Made by a program: the position numbers and the translations under genes. Shown here one piece after another: positions 7,577-17,164 of a stretch of 64,000 nt of DNA (position 1 is the first letter of the stretch; the number at the start of each line of letters is the position of its first letter). The DNA is from Deltaproteobacteria bacterium (lineage in GTDB: Bacteria; UBA10199; JACPAL01; GCA-016699445), in the NCBI GenBank assembly GCA_016699445.1, contig CP064976.1:2682554-2746553 (forward strand). The letters run 5' to 3'. Below the pieces are notes generated by a model that was not told where the DNA came from, did no database searches, and was given only the letters and a program-made list of their open reading frames with translations.

Positions 7577-8899
7577 ATGAAAAAAATCAGACATCTTGCC
7601 TTCCTTATAATTAATTTATGCCTTCTTTCGAATTCTTCATGGGCTAGAATCGATCGGGATACGGTATTTGATATTTATTCCGTAGGAAACTTCGAACCGA
7701 GTCAGGTAACAAACTCAGGCTATGTTATTGGGATCGACCCCACAACAGCTGGGGTAAAATACTGGAGCTGGAATCGGGATGGAGATTACCATTTATTACC
7801 AGAAACGAGTTTAAGTGATATCAGTTGGGGGCCACTTTTCTATGATGGAAATAGTATCATCGGAGATTCTTATCTATTTACTGATACTGTTTCCCTTGCT
7901 GACTTTCCAACAAGCGACCTTATTGTAGGCACTGCCTCTAACAATGATTGGGAAACACGTGGAATCATCAAATACAGTGCAGGATCTGCCAGTCCTTCTT
8001 CAGAATTAATCCCTACCTTGGGAGGCAGATGGTCTAAAGCCAATGCGATGATTGATCCTGGAGTCATTGGAGCTGCTGAAAATTCGATTGGACAGTCTCG
8101 GGCTATTTATTATTCCCCTCGACTCAGATTATCTTCGGGAAGAGCAGACTTTGGTGAAATCACCGTCTTAAACCAATGCTTTCCAAATTACACCAATAGT
8201 AGTGCAAACGACTCTCTCACAAGTTTTGGTTCTATAACAGGGACATATCAGTACGGAAATACCCTTAACCGCACTCGTTCATATTACTTAGTCGATATTC
8301 GAGCTATCGATATTGATCTTGCACAACATTGCATCGATTTAGGAACTCTTGGAGGCCGAGAAACTGTGGCCAGCGTCATTAGCTCTGTTGAAATAACTTC
8401 TGAAGAAAATCCACAACCTATTATTGCTGGTTGGTCTCGTGATGGGAATAACCGTCAAAGAGCTTTTTCTGCTCTCATCCATGGTGGAGGAGCTCATCCA
8501 TTAAGCGTAGAAATGACTAACCTCGGAACTTTAACGGCTTCGGCAAATTCCATCAGCGCAGCTACAGGGGTTAACTTTGAAGGTGTTGTCGTTGGTTGGT
8601 CCAGAGATTTAGCAGAAAGTGATTCTAAAGCTTTTGTATTTATTCCAGGAGTAGGGATGAGAGATTTAAATACCCTACTTCGTGATGGAACAGGAGAATG
8701 GAATTTAATCCGGGCAAATTATATCTCCAAACAAAATGAATACATTGTAGGGGTTGGATATTATACTCCAAGAATTCCCTTAATGAAGGGCAGTACGGTT
8801 TCTGGGTATATTTGGGGTAAAACGACTCTACAAGGATTTATTTTAACGCCTTCTGTACGTATGGATGAAAAAGAAACACTTTTTGTCCAAAAAAAATAA
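7577..8899 (+). CDS. Secreted HAF-repeat protein
   Basis: The 440-residue protein has a clean signal peptide (residues 1-23, ending SSWA). It is followed by weakly repeated units resembling HAF repeats of extracellular proteins: LGTLGGRE (near residue 257), GWSRDGNNRQRAFSAL, LGTLTASANSISAATG, then VVGWSRDLAESDSKAFVF and MRDLNTLL. Such repeats likely form a beta-rich, propeller-like fold; no enzymatic function is known. The reading frame is intact. It is convergent with dnaE and lies between the two copies of the dnaE tail, which suggests acquisition as a cassette. Confidence 0.75.
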   Translation: MKKIRHLAFLIINLCLLSNSSWARIDRDTVFDIYSVGNFEPSQVTNSGYVIGIDPTTAGVKYWSWNRDGDYHLLPETSLSDISWGPLFYDGNSIIGDSYLFTDTVSLADFPTSDLIVGTASNNDWETRGIIKYSAGSASPSSELIPTLGGRWSKANAMIDPGVIGAAENSIGQSRAIYYSPRLRLSSGRADFGEITVLNQCFPNYTNSSANDSLTSFGSITGTYQYGNTLNRTRSYYLVDIRAIDIDLAQHCIDLGTLGGRETVASVISSVEITSEENPQPIIAGWSRDGNNRQRAFSALIHGGGAHPLSVEMTNLGTLTASANSISAATGVNFEGVVVGWSRDLAESDSKAFVFIPGVGMRDLNTLLRDGTGEWNLIRANYISKQNEYIVGVGYYTPRIPLMKGSTVSGYIWGKTTLQGFILTPSVRMDEKETLFVQKK

Positions 8900-8916
8900 A
8901 GCTCTGAAAAATTGAG

Positions 8917-11900
8917 TTATTGAAGTGTCGTTACCGATCCGCCGAAGAGTTGGTCGACTTCTTGCTTGAGTTTGGGGGTTGGGTTGACTTTGAGGGAATG
9001 AGGAAGAGCCAGAGTTGTTTCTGGGAGATGCACAAAAGCGGATGCATCACCACGATGGTTGAGTAAAAGTTTTTTCAAAGCTTCAAGTTGCTCACGCGTC
9101 ACTTTGCGGGACTGAAGATGAAAATGGACATCATGATAGGTAGGTGCGGCTCCCTGCTGCATCAGGCGTTGAATAGGAGCCACATCACGCGCGATGATTT
9201 TCACACCATCTTCTCCAACATCTGTTGTGCCACGAATAAACAAAGGCTCTGATGAATGAAGAAAGGCATGAGCTTGCTTATATAGGTCTGAAAAAATAAT
9301 CACAGAGACGATCCCCTTCAAATCTTCAATCGTGGCAAAAGCCATCTTTTCACCTTTTTTGGTCAACGTTTCACGCAAGGCATTGACCACACCTCCAAAA
9401 GAAATATCTTTACCATCTTCCATTTCACGCATCGAAAAGGTATCTCCCGTCGCAAATTTTTTGAGAAGCTCGATATGCTCTGTGAGTGGATGACCTGAAA
9501 TATAAAAGCCCAAAGCTTCACGCTCAAAATTGAGTTTTTCTTGGGGACGCCATTCTCCAATTGTTGGCAAATCATTATCGTTAGGAGTATCAACAATCGT
9601 CATGAAAAGATTCGACTGACCTGAAGCCTTTTCTTTCTGCAGACGAGACGCCTTCTCGACAGCTAATTCCATCCCAGCCATCGCTCGGGAGCGCACAATA
9701 TTGAGAGAATCAAAAGCTCCGCATTTGATCAAACTTTCAAAAACACGCTTGTTCACTTTTCGAAGATCCACTTCATTACAAAAATGTTGAAAGGATTTAA
9801 ATCCGCCAACTCTCTCACGTGTTTCGATAATCGTCTCAATGGCCGCTTCACCGACATTCTTAACTGCTGCCAACCCAAAACGAATTTGTTTCGCACCTAC
9901 AACGGTAAAACCAACAAAACTTTCATTGATATCGGGAGGTAAAATTTCCAACTGATGATCACGAGCATCCTGAATATAAGACATCACCTTTTCAGTATTA
10001 CCCATTTCGTGGGTCAGGAGGGCTGCCATGTATTCAACAGTAAAATGGGTTTTGAGGAAAGCCGTCTGATAAGAAATAAAAGCATAAGCCGCTGAATGTG
10101 ATTTGTTAAATCCATATTCGGCAAACTTGGCCATGAGATCAAAAATCTTCTCAGCCTTACCTTCATTGACCTTATTTTTCTTACTCCCTTCCATAAACTT
10201 TTCACGCTGCTGAGCCATTTCATCAGCTTTTTTCTTACCCATGGCTCTTCGCAAGAGATCAGCATCTCCAAGAGAAAAACTCGCCAAGGCGGAAGCGATC
10301 TGCATGACCTGCTCTTGATAGACAATAATGCCGTAAGTTTCCTGAAGAATGTTCTCAAGTTGAGCCAGATCATATTTGACGGGAATGCGGCCATGTTTAC
10401 GATTGATAAACTCATCAACCATCCCACTACCCAAAGGACCTGGTCGGTAGAGAGCCACAAGAGCAATCAAGTCTGGAAACACAGTCGGCTTCATCTTAAT
10501 AATAAGCTCTCTCATACCCGCACTTTCCAGCTGGAAGATACCCATCGTATCACCGGTCGAGAGAGACGCATAAACCGCTGCATCATCTGGATTGATTTCA
10601 TTAATCTTAATGTCTTTTTCGCGCGTTCTCTTAATTATTTTTAAAGCATCATCGATGATGGTGAGTGTTTTTAATCCCAAAAAGTCAAATTTGATAAGCC
10701 CAATTTTCTCCACATATTTCATGTCGTATTGAGACACGATTTCGTCGTTTTGACCTTTGTAGAGAGGCATGAAATTTACTAAAGGCTGATCTGAAATAAC
10801 CACACCTGCGGCGTGTGTGGACGCATGTCGATTGAGACCTTCCAAAGATTTTGCCATCGACAGAAGTTTGGCCACGCGTTCATCTTGACCTGCCATCTCG
10901 TTGAGTTTGGGTTCGACTTTGCGAGCTTCTTCGAGAGTAATATTGAGAGTGTTGGGAATCAGTTTCGCAATCTTATCCACTTCCCCATACGGCATATTCA
11001 TCACGCGACCCACGTCACGGATAACAGCCTTCGCCTTCATTTTTCCAAAAGTAATAATCTGTCCGACATTTCCGTATTTTTTTTGCACGTACGTAATCAC
11101 TTCAGGTCGTCGATTCATGCAAAAATCGATATCCATATCCGGCATGCTGATACGTTCGGGATTTAAAAATCTTTCAAAAAGCAGATTATAAGGAATGGGA
11201 TCAATATCGGTAATATTCAGACAATAAGCCACAAGACTTCCGGCAGCCGATCCACGACCAGGTCCCACTGGAATATTTTCTTTTTTGGCAAAATTAATAA
11301 AATCCGACACAATCAAAAAATAGCCCGAAAAACCCATCTGCTTAACCATTTGAAGTTCGTCTCTAAGACGCGCTTCGTAGCGTTGTTTAAGCTCTTCGAG
11401 ATTGGTTCCTTCTTTTTGAATCGTCAAAATAAACTGCCAACGATTTTCAAAACCTTTCCAAGATTCTTCATCTAAAAATTGATCCAGAGTTTTCTCTGCC
11501 GGTGGTTCAAATTTTGGAAAGTAATAAGTCTTAAGATCGAGCTCAAGATTACAACGATCCGCGATATGAAGAGAGGTTTCGATCGCTTGAGGATGCTCTT
11601 TAAACAACTCAATCATCTCATCGGGAGTGCGCAGATAAAATTCATCCGAATGAAACTTCATCCGGTCTTCGTCGTGCAAAGTTTTTCCTGTTTGAATACA
11701 CAAGAGAGCTTCATGAGCTTCGGCATCTTCACGATGAAGATAGTGACAATCATTGGTGGCAACTAAAGGCACGGAAAGTTCTTTTGAGAGTTGAAAAAGA
11801 ACATCATTCACACGTTTTTGTTCGGGAATACTATTTCCCTGAGCTTCGAGATAAAAACGGTCCCCAAACATTTGCAGATAATTTTCGACAACTTTTTTAG

Positions 11901-12375
11901 CCCCAGGCACTCCATGAGACATCGCGGCATCGGCCACTTCGCCAGAAAGACAACCCGATAAGATAATCAGACCCTTGGAATATTTCTCCAACACTTCTTT
12001 GTCGATACGAGGCTTGTAATAAAACCCTTCCAGGTAACCAATCGTGATCAACTGACAGAGATTCTTATACCCTTCCAAATCGGAAGCTAAGGCAATCAGA
12101 TGATGGTAAGGTTCATGACCTCGACGTGTATTTTTATCAAAGCGACTTCCCTGAGATTGTATATAAAGTTCACAGCCTAATATTGGCTTGAGACCTTTTT
12201 TTCGAGCTTCAAGATAAAACTCCACACCACCAAACATATTCCCATGATCTGTCATCGCGACAGCCGGCATCTTCAAATCTTTGGCGCGATTGCAGAGCCG
12301 ATCAATCATGATCGCTCCATCGAGGAGGGAGTATTGAGTGTGGAGATGTAAATGGACAAATGACTGATCAGACAT
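8917..12375 (-). CDS. dnaE: DNA polymerase III alpha subunit
   Basis: This is the replicative polymerase subunit, intact at 1152 residues. In order it shows an N-terminal PHP domain (VHLHLHTQYSLLDGA, MTDHGNMFG), then palm and fingers with PGRGSAAGSLVAYCL and the catalytic acids in PDMDIDF (about residues 412-418). Next are helix-hairpin-helix elements around FNKSHSAAYAFISYQTAF and an OB fold near residue 990 (ISFGGVVNALRETLTKKG). The C-terminus is LFGGSVTTLQ. It is divergent from the cNMP-binding gene at 12443. A 36-base copy of its 3' end lies at 7381. Confidence 0.97.
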   Translation of the reverse strand: MSDQSFVHLHLHTQYSLLDGAIMIDRLCNRAKDLKMPAVAMTDHGNMFGGVEFYLEARKKGLKPILGCELYIQSQGSRFDKNTRRGHEPYHHLIALASDLEGYKNLCQLITIGYLEGFYYKPRIDKEVLEKYSKGLIILSGCLSGEVADAAMSHGVPGAKKVVENYLQMFGDRFYLEAQGNSIPEQKRVNDVLFQLSKELSVPLVATNDCHYLHREDAEAHEALLCIQTGKTLHDEDRMKFHSDEFYLRTPDEMIELFKEHPQAIETSLHIADRCNLELDLKTYYFPKFEPPAEKTLDQFLDEESWKGFENRWQFILTIQKEGTNLEELKQRYEARLRDELQMVKQMGFSGYFLIVSDFINFAKKENIPVGPGRGSAAGSLVAYCLNITDIDPIPYNLLFERFLNPERISMPDMDIDFCMNRRPEVITYVQKKYGNVGQIITFGKMKAKAVIRDVGRVMNMPYGEVDKIAKLIPNTLNITLEEARKVEPKLNEMAGQDERVAKLLSMAKSLEGLNRHASTHAAGVVISDQPLVNFMPLYKGQNDEIVSQYDMKYVEKIGLIKFDFLGLKTLTIIDDALKIIKRTREKDIKINEINPDDAAVYASLSTGDTMGIFQLESAGMRELIIKMKPTVFPDLIALVALYRPGPLGSGMVDEFINRKHGRIPVKYDLAQLENILQETYGIIVYQEQVMQIASALASFSLGDADLLRRAMGKKKADEMAQQREKFMEGSKKNKVNEGKAEKIFDLMAKFAEYGFNKSHSAAYAFISYQTAFLKTHFTVEYMAALLTHEMGNTEKVMSYIQDARDHQLEILPPDINESFVGFTVVGAKQIRFGLAAVKNVGEAAIETIIETRERVGGFKSFQHFCNEVDLRKVNKRVFESLIKCGAFDSLNIVRSRAMAGMELAVEKASRLQKEKASGQSNLFMTIVDTPNDNDLPTIGEWRPQEKLNFEREALGFYISGHPLTEHIELLKKFATGDTFSMREMEDGKDISFGGVVNALRETLTKKGEKMAFATIEDLKGIVSVIIFSDLYKQAHAFLHSSEPLFIRGTTDVGEDGVKIIARDVAPIQRLMQQGAAPTYHDVHFHLQSRKVTREQLEALKKLLLNHRGDASAFVHLPETTLALPHSLKVNPTPKLKQEVDQLFGGSVTTLQ
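8918..8953 (-). repeat. dnaE 3' end, partner of the 7381 copy
   Basis: This is the native member of the 36-base near-identical pair (34/36) described at 7381-7416. It lies inside the dnaE coding sequence and includes all but one base of its stop codon. Confidence 0.7.
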
Positions 12376-12442
12376 AAGGGAAAGTTCTTAAAGGATTTTT
12401 TTTCATAAAGACAACAAGGTTTTTTATCGGTATAAATGCTGA

Positions 12443-13311
12443 ATGGCCATTGACGTCGATATCCTTTCTAAAGTCTCATTTTTCAAAAATCTCACTACCG
12501 AAGAGCTTCAGTCTTTAGCCGATGTCATGGATGTCAAACCTCTCCAAAAAGGAGAGATGATCTTCAAACTGGGCGATATAGGAGACTCTCTTTATATTGT
12601 TAAATCAGGAACTGTAGAACTCTACGTACGAGACCACACAGGAGAAAAATTACTTTAAGAATCACAGCTGAGGGAGACCTGTTTGGTGAGCTTTCTATGC
12701 TCGACAGCGGCCCTCGCACCGCCCATGCCGAAGCCCTTGAAAATGCAGAACTCCTGGCTTTAGGACAAGATGATCTAAAAATATTTTTAAAGAAACACCC
12801 AGATGCTTCTTTGGACTTGCTGGCCAATCTTGCAGGTCGTATCCGTCAGACCAACCAACTCCTCATGGGTCGAGTATCGCGAAATACGAATACCGAAGTA
12901 GAAGAAAATTTAAGTTGGGTTGAAAAAGTTGCCAACTTGATTGCTGAGTTTAGCGGTAGCATGGCATTTCTACTTCTCAATACCCTATTCTTTCTGATCT
13001 GGATTGTTTGGAATGTGGACTTGATCCCAGGGCTTGTGGCTTTTGACCCTTATCCATTTGGATTTCTCACGATGAGTGTTTCTCTTGAAGCGATTTTTCT
13101 GAGTATCTTTGTTTTGATGTCTCAAAATTTACAGGCCACCAAAGATAGAATTCGTGGCAATATCGAATATGAAGTCAATCTCAAGGCCGAGCTTGAAATT
13201 TCTCATTTGCATGAAAAGATTAATGAGATGAATTCTGATTTAATCAACAGACTACACACCATTGAAAAAGCTGTGAAATTTGAAAACAAATCGTATCAAT
13301 CGTATCAATAG
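12443..13311 (+). CDS. cNMP-binding DUF1003 membrane protein (frameshifted)
   Basis: The N-terminal cyclic-nucleotide-binding beta roll (about residues 5-125) has the typical KGEMIFKLGDIGDSLYIVKSG and, across the break, EGDLFGELSMLDSGPRTA. A DUF1003 domain follows, with two membrane segments (AFLLLNTLFFLIWIVWNV and a second near EAIFLSIFVLMSQN). The C-terminus is a coiled coil. The open frame stops at 12658; the next begins one base out of phase. One extra T in the run at 12654-12656 rejoins K-L-L to L-R-I-T-A-E-G-D. A CRP-like sensory domain on DUF1003 is a known architecture of unknown physiological role. Confidence 0.8.
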
Positions 13312-13337
13312 CCTATTTTTCACTCTATAAAACTCAC

Positions 13338-13973
13338 ATGAATCGCTCTGAAAAATCCAAAATCATTCTTTCAACACTCAAGAAGTTATACCCTGACGCG
13401 CATTGTGAACTAAATTACTCAAATCCATTAGAGCTTTTGATCGCAACCATCTTATCAGCTCAATGCACAGACAAAAGAGTGAATAGTGTCACAGAGTCAT
13501 TATTCAAAAGATTTAAAAAACCTGAAGATTATTTAAAAGTCCTCACCAGTGTTATTGAAAACGAAATCAGAACAACAGGATTTTTTCGCAATAAAGCCAA
13601 ATCGATCCAAGGAGCCTGTCGAACTCTTGTTGAAAAACATCAAGGCCAGGTCCCTCAAACAATGGAAGAGCTTGTCAAACTCCCAGGAGTCGGCCGAAAA
13701 ACAGCGAATGTCGTCTTAGGCAATGCATTCAACATTCCAGGATTTCCTTGCGATACACACGTCATCCGGCTTTCAAACCGTTTAGGATTAACAAAAAGTG
13801 AGAATGCCGAACAGGTGGAAAAAGATGTCACCATTCTCTTCCCCAAGCAAGAATGGACCCATATGTCACATCGCTTGATCTGGCATGGCCGACGTTGTTG
13901 CTATGCCCGAAAACCAGATTGTGAGGCTTGTCCCTTACAAGAGATTTGTGAATTTTACCGAAATAATCTTTAA
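13338..13973 (+). CDS. nth: Endonuclease III
   Basis: This is a base-excision-repair glycosylase/AP lyase for oxidised pyrimidines. The 211-residue product has the helix-hairpin-helix LPGVGRKTANVVLGNAF with the catalytic lysine, followed by the aspartate in CDTHVIRLSNRLG. The C-terminal 4Fe-4S ligands C-x6-C-x2-C-x5-C occur in CCYARKPDCEACPLQEIC. Length and frame are normal. The first REP hairpin begins only six bases after its stop codon. Confidence 0.95.
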   Translation: MNRSEKSKIILSTLKKLYPDAHCELNYSNPLELLIATILSAQCTDKRVNSVTESLFKRFKKPEDYLKVLTSVIENEIRTTGFFRNKAKSIQGACRTLVEKHQGQVPQTMEELVKLPGVGRKTANVVLGNAFNIPGFPCDTHVIRLSNRLGLTKSENAEQVEKDVTILFPKQEWTHMSHRLIWHGRRCCYARKPDCEACPLQEICEFYRNNL

Positions 13974-13979
13974 CCGTAG

Positions 13980-14063
13980 GGGCGCCATTTATGGCGCCCT
14001 CAAATGAATCAATTCAGAGAATCACGATCAGGATTAATAATCAGGGCATGATAAATCATGCCC
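13980..14063. repeat. REP doublet 1 (upstream of RAYT)
   Basis: A REP hairpin (9-bp stem GGGCGCCAT, loop TT, 13980-13999) and its inverted partner (stem GGGCATGAT, loop AA, 14044-14063) are both flanked on the outside by the tetrad-like GTAGG/CCTAC. The stems differ by compensated bases, so structure is kept while sequence drifts. The spacer begins CTCAAATGAATCAATT, shared with doublet 2. This is the arrangement of REP doublets mobilised by RAYT transposases. Confidence 0.8.
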
Positions 14064-14172
14064 CTACGACGACCGAATTTCGAACTCATCGTCCAAAAAA
14101 CGAACTCAAATCAACAATTTCACATCAAATCCTAATACTTTTTTTGGTTTCTTGATTGCACTATATTTCAGA

Positions 14173-14748
14173 ATGTATTTCGACCCATTCAAACATCATC
14201 GGAAATCATACCGATATAAAAATTATGATTACACAACCCAAGGTGCTTATTTCGTAACCATATGCACGAATAATCGAGAATATTTATTTGGTAATATTTT
14301 AGATAGGAGAATGCATCTTAGTACTCACGGACAAATTATAAAAAATGTTTGGGATCAAATGCCTAATCATTTCTCCTCAATTAATTTGGATGAATTTATC
14401 ATCATGCCAAATCATGTACATGGCATTATTCAAATTGTAGGGGCGCAATTTATTGCGCCCTCAAATGAATCAATTTGGAAAATGTCAAATCAGGAGGCCC
14501 TGAATCAGGGCGTGATAAATCACGCACCTACGGTTGGGGAGATAATCCGCTATTTTAAGGGAAAAACAGCCTATTTGATTCAGAAACAGAACCAATCAAT
14601 CAAGGTATGGCAGCGTAATTATCATGAGAGAATTATTCGAACAGAATATGAATTGGAGAATATTCGATACTATATTCGAGAGAACCCAAGAAATTGGGAA
14701 AAAGATCCTGAAAAATTTCGTAGGGGCGCAATTTATTGCGCCCAATAA
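14173..14748 (+). CDS. REP-associated tyrosine transposase (RAYT)
   Basis: This is a Y1/HUH-type single-strand transposase of the RAYT group. The HUH motif is in IIMPNHVHGII, and the family pattern YFVTICTNNREYLFG, then KVWQRNYHERIIR and the closing IRYYIRENPRNWEKDP is complete. The start is set at MYFDPFKHHRKSYR; the longer frame uses a TTG. Remarkably, a REP doublet is embedded in frame. Hairpin A2 encodes VGAQFIAPSNES and B2 encodes QGVINHAPT, between HUH and the C-terminal helices. A third REP encodes the C-terminal RRGAIYCAQ. About 30 residues are thus REP-derived insertions relative to the family. Confidence 0.88.
   Translation: MYFDPFKHHRKSYRYKNYDYTTQGAYFVTICTNNREYLFGNILDRRMHLSTHGQIIKNVWDQMPNHFSSINLDEFIIMPNHVHGIIQIVGAQFIAPSNESIWKMSNQEALNQGVINHAPTVGEIIRYFKGKTAYLIQKQNQSIKVWQRNYHERIIRTEYELENIRYYIRENPRNWEKDPEKFRRGAIYCAQ
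14441..14527. repeat. REP doublet 2, inside the RAYT coding region
   Basis: Hairpin A2 has stem GGGCGCAAT with loop TT (14441-14460). The inverted partner B2 is gggcgtgat/atcacgcac with one mismatch (14508-14527). Both lie in frame within the transposase gene. The A-side spacer repeats the CTCAAATGAATCAATT of doublet 1. Confidence 0.8.
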
Positions 14749-14819
14749 TTGAAACCATAGAATTATATTATCTGATTTAATTCAGAACATAATAAATCAG
14801 GGCGTGATAAATCACGCCC
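14724..14819. repeat. REP doublet 3, at the RAYT 3' end
   Basis: A3 (14724-14743, stem GGGCGCAAT) ends just before the transposase stop codon. B3 (14800-14819, stem GGGCGTGAT) overlaps the 3' end of the phosphopantetheinyl transferase gene and supplies its TGA stop. The outer CCTACG follows B3. Confidence 0.8.
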
Positions 14820-15360
14820 CTACGGAATTTATACGAATACACCAATCACCACCTACCCCACACACAGCCGCTCGATAGCCATCCAATTTCAAATCTATAT
14901 TGTCGATTTTCCACTTTTGATTTTCATAAAATACAATAGGCTCCAACACATCTATATTATTCAAACCCATTGATAATCCTCGACCTACAGCTTTTATAAA
15001 AGCTTCTTTTCGCGTCCACAGCACACAAAACTTTTCATGATTATCCCCCACCCACACATTTTCGGTATCACAAAAAAAACGTTGGGATAATTTTGCAGAA
15101 TCAATGTCTGTCCTTATACTTTCGATATCAATACCCACAGGAGTATCTTTAGAAACAGCCAAGAGTGCGTAATTCTTTGTATGCGAAATATTAAAGTATA
15201 GAGAGTGATCTTTTAAAAAAGGTTTTCCATGAGAGTTTTTTAAAAAATCGCCATCACTTATCGAACGCTGAAGTAAATGACTTAAAAGAGATTGGATGCG
15301 TTGATGAAGATTTTTTTTGTCGAATTCTTGAAAAAGAAATATCTCAATTTCTGATTTCAT
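14812..15360 (-). CDS. 4'-phosphopantetheinyl transferase, Sfp type
   Basis: This enzyme transfers phosphopantetheine from CoA to a carrier-protein serine. The 182-residue product shows LYFNISHTKNYALLAV, the Mg-binding GIDIE (about residues 76-80) and WTRKEAFIKAVGRGL (about residues 115-129). It is shorter than Sfp itself (about 220 residues) and the N-terminal subdomain is reduced. Its last residues (SVGA) and stop codon come from REP hairpin B3, so the native C-terminus may have been replaced. It overlaps the SDR gene by 4 bp, suggesting a lipid or polyketide-type operon. Confidence 0.82.
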   Translation of the reverse strand: MKSEIEIFLFQEFDKKNLHQRIQSLLSHLLQRSISDGDFLKNSHGKPFLKDHSLYFNISHTKNYALLAVSKDTPVGIDIESIRTDIDSAKLSQRFFCDTENVWVGDNHEKFCVLWTRKEAFIKAVGRGLSMGLNNIDVLEPIVFYENQKWKIDNIDLKLDGYRAAVCGVGGDWCIRINSVGA

Positions 15361-16258
15361 ACTTTATTGGTTAATGAAAATAAATGAGCTGTGGACTCTG
15401 CAAGATTTTCCATCGGCATCGATTCTTTTAAATCGATAATCTCTTCCAAATGACTTGCCACAAAATCTACATCAAGATTTTGCAAGAAAAGACCACGGCT
15501 TTCGACAATGGCGTCACGAGCAATCGCTCCTCCGCCAACAGCCCAACACTGCCCTGTCACCTGGCATTCATCACTACTAAAATAAGCAACAACAGGAGAA
15601 ATAAAACGTGGATCAAGACGTTCCAAAATTTCTTGAGGCAAAATAGATTCGGTCATGCGACTTCTGGCAATGGGTGCAATAGCATTTATCTTAATATTAT
15701 ATTTGGCCCCTTCTTCTTTGAGTGAATTCATCAAACCTACAACACCAAGCTTCGCGGCTGCATAATTTGACTGGCCAAAGTTTCCATAAAGTCCCGAGGC
15801 ACTTGTCGTCATGACAATCCGGCCAAATTTTTGATCACACATGATTTTCCAAGCAGCTTTGGTGACATTTCTTGAGCCCGTTAAATGCACACGAATCACA
15901 TGATCCCAAGCCTCGTCTTCTTGCTTTAAAAAAGAAGAGTCTCGTAAGATTCCAGCATTATTAATCACAATATCTAAACGACCGTACTGTTTGAGAGCTG
16001 TTGCCACCATCGCATGAGCTCCCTGCATTGTCTCTACACTGGAATTATCTACAAAAGCTTCACCCCCATACTTCTGATTAAAGAGGCTGTTTCTTCGGCA
16101 TTTGTTCTATCCTGACCAACACCAGAAACACTTCCACCCACATCATTCACAATAATTTTTGCTCCCAACGTTGCTAAACAGAGAGCATGACTTCTACCGA
16201 GAGCTCCACCGGCACCCGTAATCAAAGCGACTTTTTCTTTGAGTGATATTTTAGACAT
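15357..16258 (-). CDS. Short-chain dehydrogenase, MFE-2-like (frameshifted)
   Basis: This is an SDR of the kind found as the 3-hydroxyacyl-CoA dehydrogenase half of multifunctional enzyme 2. The cofactor motif is ITGAGGALGRSHAL, followed by NDVGGSVSGVGQD, which is specific to this subgroup. It continues with NNAGILRDSSF, a catalytic serine in TTSASGLYGNFGQSNYAAAK (Tyr and Lys included) and INAIAP. The frame breaks at the run of five G (16063-16067, minus strand). One more G joins SMG to GEAFVDNSS. It is followed by the phosphopantetheinyl transferase with a 4-bp overlap. Likely role: acyl-CoA or acyl-chain oxidoreduction. Confidence 0.82.
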
Positions 16259-16333
16259 AAAAAAGACATCTATTTTTTCATATTAACAAAGCAATATTTA
16301 TAAAGATCTAGTAGCATTCCAAAAATCAACATT

Positions 16334-16630
16334 ATGATAAGACGATTTCTCAATTTCATTCGCTTTCAATTTCATCAAAAATTGCAGTGGTCTCGCCCCG
16401 GCTACCAAGAAAAACATGCACACGATCTCACTCGATTCGACCAAAATATTCATGAAATAATAAAACTAAAAAAGAACTATCCAGTTTCTTTTGAAGATCG
16501 TCTTTCTTTTGACAATGCAAGAGACAATTATTTCTATCTCGATCTTCTAAATACATGGAGAGGAAGAATGGATAGAGGCGCAGTCATTGTTAAGCAAAAC
16601 AACACTTCGCTGCATGGGCTATTTTTCTGA
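16334..16630 (+). CDS. Hypothetical protein
   Basis: This is a 98-residue basic protein, rich in aromatic residues and arginine (MIRRFLNFIRFQFHQKLQW), with no signal peptide or known motif. It is divergent from the SDR gene and convergent with the gene at 16688. No strong ribosome binding site is visible. Confidence 0.4.
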   Translation: MIRRFLNFIRFQFHQKLQWSRPGYQEKHAHDLTRFDQNIHEIIKLKKNYPVSFEDRLSFDNARDNYFYLDLLNTWRGRMDRGAVIVKQNNTSLHGLFF

Positions 16631-16687
16631 AAAAAATAGTCTAAGCTCTTGTGATGAAATAGCGTGTGTTAGCTTGTGGAAAAAAGC

Positions 16688-17161
16688 TTAGCGTGAATTG
16701 ATTTCCGTCAATAGAGCAAGGCCCGTTTCTTTAACAATAAAAGTAACCAATAACTTTTGCCCACTGGGATGAAGAGTGCGTGTGAATTTTAATTCCAAAG
16801 TATTTTTCGTATGCGTAATCTTCGGGTCTGGATTTACTAATAGAGCAATACCGTCATAATAAGCGATATTCACCAAACGCAACAGTTGTTGGGCATCTGT
16901 GGTCGTCATTAATCCTAGGCCTCGGATGAGATCGGCCACATCCCCTTCCCCATGACGCCCGTAAGCACGTTCATTTTCACCCAATAAGATCCGCCGCATT
17001 CCCGTACCTGGATGGGCTTTGGGATAACACACCGTCATCACAGGTATTTGAAAAGGCCCCGGAGCGATATGAGTTTCAAGATTCACAGGGTGCTTGTAAT
17101 CAGCCTGAGCTAAAGCCTTGAGCTTATCTTCGATTTTTTTTAGTTTCTTGGTGATTTTCAA
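16688..17161 (-). CDS. Hypothetical protein
   Basis: The 157-residue soluble protein starts with a charged coiled-coil segment (MKITKKLKKIEDKLKALAQ) and continues as a mixed alpha/beta domain with RRILLGENERAYGRHGEGDV. It has no known family. Only 3 bases separate it from the guaA stop, so it is probably co-transcribed at the end of the guaB-guaA operon. Function unknown. Confidence 0.6.
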   Translation of the reverse strand: MKITKKLKKIEDKLKALAQADYKHPVNLETHIAPGPFQIPVMTVCYPKAHPGTGMRRILLGENERAYGRHGEGDVADLIRGLGLMTTTDAQQLLRLVNIAYYDGIALLVNPDPKITHTKNTLELKFTRTLHPSGQKLLVTFIVKETGLALLTEINSR

Positions 17162-17164
17162 AAA

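Noticed and set aside
10014..11766. Several long plus- and minus-strand frames across dnaE
   Set aside because: They are frame shadows of the intact dnaE coding sequence.
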